Source: a bacterium | Lineage (GTDB): Bacteria > Patescibacteria > ABY1 > BM507 > VMTK01 | Assembly (NCBI GenBank): GCA_030641105.1 | Contig: DAOWHZ010000083.1 | Location: 1-12,920 of the forward strand | DNA length: 12,920 nucleotides | Direction: 5' to 3' | Part shown: positions 1 to 5,245 of the stretch, piece after piece | How the letters are laid out: every line of letters begins with the position of its first letter | Numbering within the stretch: position 1 is the stretch's first letter | Translations under genes and position numbers: made by a program | The notes under the pieces: generated by a model | Told to the model about the DNA's origin: nothing | The model's input: the letters and a program-made list of their open reading frames with translations, nothing else | Database searches by the model: none

Positions 1-1673
1 TAGCGACTGAATTGCCGTATCAAGTCAACAAGGCGCATTTAGTGGAAAAAATTGCCGAACTGGTTAAAAATAAAAAGCTGGACGGCATTAAAGATCTGCG
101 CGATGAGTCAGATAAAGATGGCGTGCGCGTAGTAATTGACTTAAAAAAGGATGCTTATCCAAGAAAAGTTTTAAATTATTTATATAAACATACCCAGTTG
201 CAGGAAACTTTTCATGTTAATTTATTGGCTTTAATTGATGGCATTCAGCCAAAAGTGCTAACCTTAAAAATGGCGCTTGGAGAATATATTAAGCATCGCC
301 AGGAAGTGGTTAAACGGCGCACCCAATATGATTTAGACAAAGCCAAGGAACGGGCTCATATTTTAGAGGGCTTAATGATTGCTCTTAACAAAATTGACGC
401 GGTTATTAAAACAATCAAGGCATCACGGGACAGAGAGGCGGCAAAAGTCAGTTTAATGAAAAAATTTAAGTTAACTGAAAGACAAGCCAATGCAATTTTA
501 GACATGAAATTAGCGACTTTAGCTAATCTGGAGCAACTGAAAATTGAAACTGAACTTAAAGAAAAACGCGAGTTAATCAAAAAATTAACGGATATTTTAA
601 AGTCACGCACCAAAATTAAAAGCATAATCAAAAACGAAATTCAGGAGTTGGCGGACAAGCACGGTGATGATCGCAAGACACAAATTATAGCCCACGGAGT
701 TAAAGATTTCAGAATGGAAGATTTAGTGCCTAATGAGGAAACAATGGTAGTGATGACGCGCGATGGTTATATTAAGCGCCTGCCGCCGGATACTTTTAAA
801 GTGCAGGGCCGGGGCGGCAAAGGCGTAATCGGCTTGTCTACTAAAGAAGAAGATACTGTTGAATTTATGTTCACTACCATGGCTCACACTGATATTTTAT
901 TTTTTACCACCAGAGGCAGAGTTTTTCAGCTCAAAGTTTATGAAATTCCACAGGCAACCAGAACCGCCAAAGGCCAGGCCATTGTTAATTTTCTCCAGCT
1001 TACCGGCAGTGAGCAGGTGACTTCAACCTTGCCGTTGGACAAAATTGCTAAAAGTAAATTTTTGTTTTTTGTTACTGAAAAGGGCTTGGTTAAAAAGGTT
1101 AAAATTGAAGCTTTTGCCAATGTGCGCCGTTCCGGTTTGATTGCCATAAAAATAAGAGATGATGATAAATTAATTTGGGCCAAGCCAACCCGGGGCTCTA
1201 ATCATATTCAATTAATTACAGCCAATGGACAGGCTATTCGCTTTAAAGAAGCTGATATTCGCGATATGGGCCGGGGCGCGGCAGGGGTTCGCGGAATTCG
1301 CCTTAAAAAAGACGATGCAATCGTGGGTATGGGGGTTATAAAAACAGATAGGGCAGAAAAATATCAAGTGTTGACTATTATGGAAAATGGTTTTGGCAAG
1401 CGCACCGCCTTAAGATTGTACAAAGTGCAGGGCCGGGGCGGTTCAGGCATTAAAACCGCTAAAATAACAGCCAAGACCGGCAAACTGATGAACGCTTATG
1501 TTGTTAATGCTGAAACCATGAAAGACAAAGATTTAATCGTGATTTCGCAAAAAGGACAGGTAATCAGATTGCCGTTTAAATCTGTTAACCAAACAGGACG
1601 GGATACGCAGGGTGTTCGGTTGATGAGGTTTAAGGAAGGCGGTGATAAGGTGGCTTGTGTTACTTGGGCGTAG
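1..1673 (+). CDS. gyrA: DNA gyrase subunit A, C-terminal part (5' end outside window)
   Basis: This is the A subunit of the type II topoisomerase that introduces negative supercoils with GyrB. The reading frame is open from position 3 and reads through the window edge, so about 556 residues are seen and the catalytic-tyrosine region is missing. The visible part starts in the breakage-reunion domain (LPYQVNK, then RDESDKDG), continues through the coiled-coil and gate region with the RAHILEGL segment, and then enters the six-bladed beta-pinwheel C-terminal domain. A GyrA box variant, QGRGGKG, lies at 804-824, and a second box-like copy, QGRGGSG, at 1428-1448. Other blades show MGRGAAGVRG and TGRDTQGVRL. 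The GyrA box favours gyrase over ParC. The TTG at 12 is internal and not a start. The gene ends at TAG 1671-1673 without an acidic tail. No intein is seen in this part. Confidence 0.96.
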   Translation, partial: ATELPYQVNKAHLVEKIAELVKNKKLDGIKDLRDESDKDGVRVVIDLKKDAYPRKVLNYLYKHTQLQETFHVNLLALIDGIQPKVLTLKMALGEYIKHRQEVVKRRTQYDLDKAKERAHILEGLMIALNKIDAVIKTIKASRDREAAKVSLMKKFKLTERQANAILDMKLATLANLEQLKIETELKEKRELIKKLTDILKSRTKIKSIIKNEIQELADKHGDDRKTQIIAHGVKDFRMEDLVPNEETMVVMTRDGYIKRLPPDTFKVQGRGGKGVIGLSTKEEDTVEFMFTTMAHTDILFFTTRGRVFQLKVYEIPQATRTAKGQAIVNFLQLTGSEQVTSTLPLDKIAKSKFLFFVTEKGLVKKVKIEAFANVRRSGLIAIKIRDDDKLIWAKPTRGSNHIQLITANGQAIRFKEADIRDMGRGAAGVRGIRLKKDDAIVGMGVIKTDRAEKYQVLTIMENGFGKRTALRLYKVQGRGGSGIKTAKITAKTGKLMNAYVVNAETMKDKDLIVISQKGQVIRLPFKSVNQTGRDTQGVRLMRFKEGGDKVACVTWA

Positions 1674-1721
1674 ATTCAAAATGGGAGAAATAATAAAATA
1701 ATAAAATAAAAAGAATAAGAA

Positions 1722-1754
1722 AAAGGAGTTAAGATTATTTGTCTTAACTCCTTT
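1722..1754 (-). terminator. Intrinsic terminator of the GH130 gene, shared by convergent gyrA
   Basis: A perfect 13-bp stem, AAAGGAGTTAAGA (1722-1734) pairing with its complement at 1742-1754, encloses a 7-base loop. Read on the minus strand, it is followed directly by a T-rich run (TTTTCTTATTCTTTTT), which makes a typical Rho-independent terminator for the minus-strand gene ending at 1777. On the plus strand the tail is only AATTTAT, so it would be a weaker stop for gyrA. Confidence 0.85.
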
Positions 1755-1776
1755 AATTTATAAAAGAACAGATTAG

Positions 1777-2733
1777 TTAATAGCACATAGGCAGATCTTT
1801 TTTATACAATTTGCCTCCGCAGATAGATGTGTCGGCGCTTCCATAATACAAATGGAATTCACCTTTGTCGTTTCCGGGATCGGGATCAACAATGGCATTA
1901 CAAAAACATACTATTGGCACTGATCCGTTCAGTTCGTAATTCGTTTCAGGCCATAAAATTGGCTTGGGGTGTATATACTCTACTATAGTAGGGTCATCTG
2001 AGTTTAAAAGCATAAGGCCCAAGCTATAAGCCCTATTATACCTGTTTTCCCCTTTTTTATGAACCACATGGGTGATTACTAACCACCCCCCTGGAGTCCT
2101 GATTGGCGGACCGGCTATTCCGATTTTATCCGGCACTATGCCCGATATTGGGCTTTTGTACCATTCATCTTTATTCGTCAGGATTCTACTTCTTCTCCAC
2201 CCAGTTTTTAGTGTCATATCATTTGTACGCGATATCCAAATATGGATATCTGTCCGGTGCAGCAGATATGCCAACCCATTAATCGGTTCTGGAAAAATAG
2301 ACGCGTCTTTGTCGTTTTGATTAAATGGAATTCCTACCCACTCAAAATGATGACGCAAAAAATCTTTAGTTTTCCACATTCCGATCATGATATCTGATGG
2401 GCTACAGACAGTAGTCAAAACATAGTAAAATCCATCAATCCATTTCACAATTCGTGGATCTTCAATCCCCATTGTGCAGTATTTGTTAAAGCCGCATTGC
2501 AATACTGGCTCTTTTGATATGACCCAATTTATTCCGTCATTACTGATGGCTAATCCTAAATCAGAACCAACCTGGGTGGGTGTCCATGCTCCTCTCACGA
2601 GCATTCTGTAAATACCGTCATCTCCTATGATGACGCCTGGGTTAAATGCGTTTAGACTCATCCATTTAATGCCTATATCTGGCACTATCAACGGGTTCTC
2701 TTTGAACCTCTCAATATTGATTTCTTTTTTCAT
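1777..2733 (-). CDS. Glycoside hydrolase family 130 (beta-mannoside phosphorylase-like) protein
   Basis: The product has 318 residues and the five-bladed beta-propeller signature of GH130. In order: FNPG near residue 30, GIEDPR at 89-94 with the Asp at the usual proton-donor position, KDASIFPE at 142-149, HR at 159-160, GIAGPP at 205-210, GGWLVITH at 215-222, and YYGSAD at 296-301. Family members phosphorolyse or hydrolyse beta-mannosides, and the exact substrate cannot be told here. There is no signal peptide, so it is probably cytoplasmic. The frame extends 12 codons further upstream, but the ATG at 2731-2733 is chosen because a strong AAGGAGG lies 6 bases before it. The gene is a lone unit with its own promoter and terminator. 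In three 60-base samples I counted 50, 43 and 37 percent G+C, against 28 percent in one sample from the next gene, which hints at acquisition. Confidence 0.88.
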   Translation of the reverse strand: MKKEINIERFKENPLIVPDIGIKWMSLNAFNPGVIIGDDGIYRMLVRGAWTPTQVGSDLGLAISNDGINWVISKEPVLQCGFNKYCTMGIEDPRIVKWIDGFYYVLTTVCSPSDIMIGMWKTKDFLRHHFEWVGIPFNQNDKDASIFPEPINGLAYLLHRTDIHIWISRTNDMTLKTGWRRSRILTNKDEWYKSPISGIVPDKIGIAGPPIRTPGGWLVITHVVHKKGENRYNRAYSLGLMLLNSDDPTIVEYIHPKPILWPETNYELNGSVPIVCFCNAIVDPDPGNDKGEFHLYYGSADTSICGGKLYKKDLPMCY

Positions 2734-2739
2734 GTCTTT

Positions 2740-2746
2740 CCTCCTT
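2740..2746 (-). promoter_or_regulatory. Strong Shine-Dalgarno site of the GH130 gene
   Basis: AAGGAGG reads on the minus strand, 6 bases before the ATG at 2733. It decides the start over the upstream in-frame ATG at 2769. Such a site is absent in front of most plus-strand genes here. Confidence 0.85.
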
Positions 2747-2911
2747 CTTTTTTGTGGTTTAATAGACAAAAGTGTTGGTAAAATTGTAAATTTTTATCTA
2801 AAATTAGCTCAAATCACATTAATAACATTTTAACTTATAAAAGCATAATGTGTTTATGGCTAATATTAAAATAAAAATAACATTTTTAATTCATTTTTTG
2901 TAAAAGAGCTG

Positions 2912-2937
2912 TTAATATTAATCAGCTTGATGCTGAT
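2912..2937. promoter_or_regulatory. Inverted repeats at the GH130 transcription start (possible operator)
   Basis: ATCAGC (2921-2926) and GCTGAT (2932-2937) form a 6-bp inverted repeat with a 5-base spacer. It lies right where transcription from the minus-strand promoter should begin, around 2936. A 10-bp palindrome TTAATATTAA (2912-2921) abuts it. The position suits a repressor site or a 5' hairpin. No regulator is identified. Confidence 0.4.
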
Positions 2938-2942
2938 ATGTT

Positions 2943-2970
2943 AATATAGCATATATTTCAACTATGTCAA
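2943..2970 (-). promoter_or_regulatory. Sigma-70-type promoter for the GH130 gene
   Basis: On the minus strand there is a perfect TTGACA (2970-2965), a 16-base spacer and TATATT (2948-2943), with TGC just before it giving an extended -10. The predicted start near 2936 leaves a leader of about 200 bases before the ATG at 2733, in which I recognise no known riboswitch. Confidence 0.65.
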
Positions 2971-3045
2971 TGGCCATTATTTAGCCGTGGACCTAAAATT
3001 TTATATTTTTTAAAACGATTTTGTATAAAAATACTTAAAATTTTT

Positions 3046-3074
3046 TTGACATTTTTAAATAATTTTGCTAAAAT
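3046..3074 (+). promoter_or_regulatory. Sigma-70-type promoter for the thioredoxin-fold gene
   Basis: A perfect TTGACA (3046-3051), a 17-base spacer and TAAAAT (3069-3074), with TGC before the -10. The predicted transcription start is near 3081, about 35 bases before the ATG at 3116. The stretch 2734-3115 thus holds two divergent promoters and no gene. Confidence 0.75.
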
Positions 3075-3115
3075 TTTACTACTAATTATTTAATTAACCA
3101 TTAACTTGAAAAACT

Positions 3116-4126
3116 ATGAAAAAATTAATTATTTTTGCTGTAGTTGTAATAATTATAGCTTCAGCCGGCTATGCTTACCTTGTTTCTAAAAATACTAAAG
3201 ATATTTTAGGAATAGAAGAAGCTAAAGCTAAAGTGGAGGAGTTTATTAATAATAATTTAATGCAGGCAGGCAAAAAAGCAACTATTAAAGAAATTATTGA
3301 TGAAGGGGATTTGTATAAAGTAATAGTTGATATTGGCAGTGGCCAGGACATTGATTCTTATATTACTAAAGACGGAAAAAAGTTTTTTCCGCAAGTAATG
3401 GATATTGAAGAAATTGAACAACAAGCCGCAGACAATACTGAAAATTCTGCAACAAATCCCACAACTAATCAGCCTCCAGCAAGTACAGTTTCCGCTAAAC
3501 AAGATAAGCCAACAGTAGAGGTTTTTGTAATGAGCCATTGTCCTTATGGCACACAGATTGAAAAAGGCATATTGCCAGTGTTGGAAACTTTGGGTAATAA
3601 AATTGATTTTAGCTTGAAGTTTTGCGATTATGCTATGCATGATAAAAAAGAGCTGGATGAGCAGTTAAGACAGCATTGCATTCAAAAAGAACAATCTGAT
3701 AAGCTGATTAGTTATTTAAAATGTTTTCTGGAAAAAGGGGAATCAGAAAGCTGTTTGTCTAAAACAGGCATTAATAAAAATCAATTAGACAACTGTGTGT
3801 CAGCAACTGATAAGCAATATAAAGTTACAGAAATGTATAATGATAAAAGCACTTGGAGAACAGACAGGTATGGAGATCCTGCTTTTCCAGTATTTAATGT
3901 AAATAGCGAAGACAATAAAAAATACGGCATAGGCGGTTCTCCCGGGTTGGTAATTAACGGACAAAAAATTCAGTCAAGCAGGGATGCTAACAGCTTGCTT
4001 AAAGTAATATGTTCCGGATTTAATAATCAGCCAGCAGAATGCAGTAAAAATTTATCTGCAACCACGCCGGCTCCGGGATTTGGCTTTAGCGGCAGTGCGG
4101 TTAATTCTAGCGGTAGTTGTGAATAA
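3116..4126 (+). CDS. Membrane-anchored thioredoxin-fold (GILT/DsbA-like) protein with CPYG motif
   Basis: The product has 336 residues. Residues 3-22 form one hydrophobic signal-anchor with no lipobox Cys. A small domain follows (about 28-101), then a Ser/Thr/Asn/Pro-rich linker (102-133). The thioredoxin-fold domain begins with VEVFVMSHCPYG, placing the active-site Cys at 142; the usual second Cys is Gly145. CIQKEQ with Cys188, then Cys203, Cys213 and Cys227 spaced as in GILT-type thiol reductases, and GSPGLVING with a likely cis-Pro276, support the fold. Cys299 and Cys309 in the tail match the C-terminal pattern I recall from archaeal and CPR relatives. It probably acts outside the membrane in thiol redox chemistry or disulfide handling. 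A single-Cys active site could imply a reductase or chaperone-like role rather than a classical oxidase. The ATG has no clear Shine-Dalgarno site. Confidence 0.82.
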   Translation: MKKLIIFAVVVIIIASAGYAYLVSKNTKDILGIEEAKAKVEEFINNNLMQAGKKATIKEIIDEGDLYKVIVDIGSGQDIDSYITKDGKKFFPQVMDIEEIEQQAADNTENSATNPTTNQPPASTVSAKQDKPTVEVFVMSHCPYGTQIEKGILPVLETLGNKIDFSLKFCDYAMHDKKELDEQLRQHCIQKEQSDKLISYLKCFLEKGESESCLSKTGINKNQLDNCVSATDKQYKVTEMYNDKSTWRTDRYGDPAFPVFNVNSEDNKKYGIGGSPGLVINGQKIQSSRDANSLLKVICSGFNNQPAECSKNLSATTPAPGFGFSGSAVNSSGSCE

Positions 4127-4128
4127 TA

Positions 4129-4246
4129 CTATTATCATATAAATATTATAAATCCCTGCTTCTTACCTCACCCCCAACCCCCTCTCCTAATTAGGAGAGG
4201 GGGCGAAGGGGGAGAGGTAAGAGGGATTTATAAGATTAATAAGATT
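4129..4246. repeat. Dispersed palindromic repeat, copy 1 (G/C-rich core)
   Basis: The outer arms TATAAATCCCT (4147-4157) and AGGGATTTATA (4222-4232) are perfectly complementary. Within lie TTACCTC/GAGGTAA (4163-4169 and 4214-4220) and a perfect 13-bp palindrome (4178-4190 with 4191-4203). The flanks 4129-4157 and 4222-4246 recur in inverted orientation at 9940-9968 (27 of 29 identical) and 9895-9919 (25 of 25). The element fills nearly the whole gap between the thioredoxin-fold gene and the exonuclease gene. It has no T-run, so it is not a standard terminator. Confidence 0.9.
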
Positions 4247-4251
4247 AATTT

Positions 4252-4962
4252 ATGGCATTAATATTTGACATAGAAACAATCGGCGTTGATTTTGACAAGC
4301 TGGATGAAATAACACAGCATAGTCTAACGCGTTGGATTAAGCGCGAAGCCGGAGATGATCAAGGCAAATATAATGTGATGCTGGCTGATTTAAAAGAAGG
4401 ACTGGGTTTTTCACCGTTAACCGGTGAAATAGTGGCTCTTGGCATTTTAGACGATGAACGCAATAAAGGAGTTGTTTATTATCAGTCGCCAGAACAGGAA
4501 GCAGAAGAATTCAGCCAAGATAATTTTACTTTTAAGCCAAGGACTGAAGCGGAAATGTTAAAAGATTTTTGGCAAGGAGTAGAAAAATACAACGAATTTG
4601 TCAGTTTTAACGGCAGGCAGTTTGATGTGCCTTTTATGCTAATTAGGTCAGCCAAGCATAAAATAAAGCCAACAAGAGATTTAATGTCTAACCGTTATTT
4701 GCGCAGCCAATATTTTAACGCTAAACACATTGATTTATTGGATCAATTAGCTTTTTACGGCGCAGTCAGGCGCAAAGGTAATTTGCATTTGTACTGCCAA
4801 GTATTTGGCATAAAGTCGCCTAAAGCCGAAGGAATTACCGGTGATGATGTGGGACGATTGTTTAAAGAGAAAAAGTATAAGGAAATTGCCGAATATAATA
4901 GTTGGGATTTATTGGCAACCAAGGAGTTGTATGAGAGATGGAGAGATTATATTAAAATTTAA
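4252..4962 (+). CDS. Predicted 3'-5' exonuclease, PolB-exonuclease-like (DnaQ fold)
   Basis: The product has 236 residues and carries the DEDDy exonuclease motifs: FDIET with Asp6 and Glu8 (Exo I), SFNGRQFDVPF with Asn120 and Asp125 (Exo II), and YNSWDLLATKEL with Tyr215 and Asp219 (Exo III). HIDLLDQL near 159-166 is also typical. This matches the stand-alone family related to the exonuclease domain of family B DNA polymerases. It is expected to remove nucleotides from DNA 3' ends using two metal ions, in repair or replication; its true substrate is unknown. No polymerase domain is attached. The ATG follows the repeat element by 5 bases and has no Shine-Dalgarno site. The stop codon overlaps a tandem heptamer array. 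Confidence 0.88.
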   Translation: MALIFDIETIGVDFDKLDEITQHSLTRWIKREAGDDQGKYNVMLADLKEGLGFSPLTGEIVALGILDDERNKGVVYYQSPEQEAEEFSQDNFTFKPRTEAEMLKDFWQGVEKYNEFVSFNGRQFDVPFMLIRSAKHKIKPTRDLMSNRYLRSQYFNAKHIDLLDQLAFYGAVRRKGNLHLYCQVFGIKSPKAEGITGDDVGRLFKEKKYKEIAEYNSWDLLATKELYERWRDYIKI

Positions 4963-4986
4963 GATTGCAGATTTAAGATTTAAGAT
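4959..4986 (+). repeat. Tandem heptamer TTAAGAT, four copies
   Basis: Four adjacent 7-base units, TTAAGAT, TGCAGAT, TTAAGAT and TTAAGAT, start inside the stop codon of the exonuclease gene. Slippage here would not alter the protein because the stop is in the first unit. Confidence 0.8.
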
Positions 4987-4997
4987 TTACTATACGC

Positions 4998-5025
4998 TTG
5001 TAATATTCTATGGTTTGTGTATAAT
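4998..5025 (+). promoter_or_regulatory. Sigma-70-type promoter for the S1-domain gene
   Basis: TTGTAA (4998-5003), a 16-base spacer and a perfect TATAAT (5020-5025). Transcription would begin near 5032 and give a leader of about 214 bases before the ATG at 5246. Confidence 0.6.
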
Positions 5026-5062
5026 AAAGAAACAAACTGAATAAACACCTATAATAAATTCT

Positions 5063-5125
5063 TTGGTTAGGTGGCCAGAGAACTTCCTTGCAGGGAGGTT
5101 AAATACTATTTTTTTGTTGGCTAAC
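5063..5125 (+). ncRNA. Possible structured leader RNA or attenuator before the S1-domain gene
   Basis: AACTTCCT (5081-5088) and GGGAGGTT (5093-5100) form an 8-bp stem with two G-U pairs around a TGCA loop, followed 8 bases later by seven T (5109-5115). An outer helix can form from GTTAG (5066-5070) with CTAAC (5121-5125), plus CCA (5075-5077) with TGG (5118-5120). The pieces suggest a small folded leader, perhaps an attenuator. I match it to no known riboswitch class. Confidence 0.35.
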
Positions 5126-5126
5126 A

Positions 5127-5240
5127 CAATGCGAAGAAACTACAAATTACGCGAATTCTATCCCGCTCGGGCGGGACGAATTAAATTCGTAGCATTCGCA
5201 AGTTTGTAGAATTCGCATTAAAATTCGTAGCCTCGCATTA
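5127..5240. repeat. Compound inverted and tandem repeat in the S1 leader
   Basis: The centre is the hairpin TCCCGC/GCGGGA (5161-5166 and 5171-5176, loop TCGG). To its right are three degenerate copies, about 19 bases each, of a unit like AATTCGTAGAATTCGCATTA (about 5183-5201, 5202-5220, 5221-5240). To its left, 5127-5157 resembles the same unit in inverse orientation. It lies directly before the start codon of the S1-domain gene. Confidence 0.7.
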
Positions 5241-5245
5241 TATTT

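Noticed and set aside
2072..2320. Plus-strand reading frame opposite the GH130 gene
   Set aside because: It lies fully inside a gene with clear family motifs on the other strand and has no initiation signals.
4129..4246. Terminator for the thioredoxin-fold gene
   Set aside because: The hairpin is strong but has no T-run, and its arms recur elsewhere as a repeat.
5063..5125. A possible tRNA in the leader of the S1-domain gene
   Set aside because: There is no T-arm consensus and no acceptor or anticodon stem; the pairing is better described as a leader hairpin.
5184..5240. CRISPR-like array
   Set aside because: The three units are adjacent, degenerate and have no spacers; no cas genes are present.
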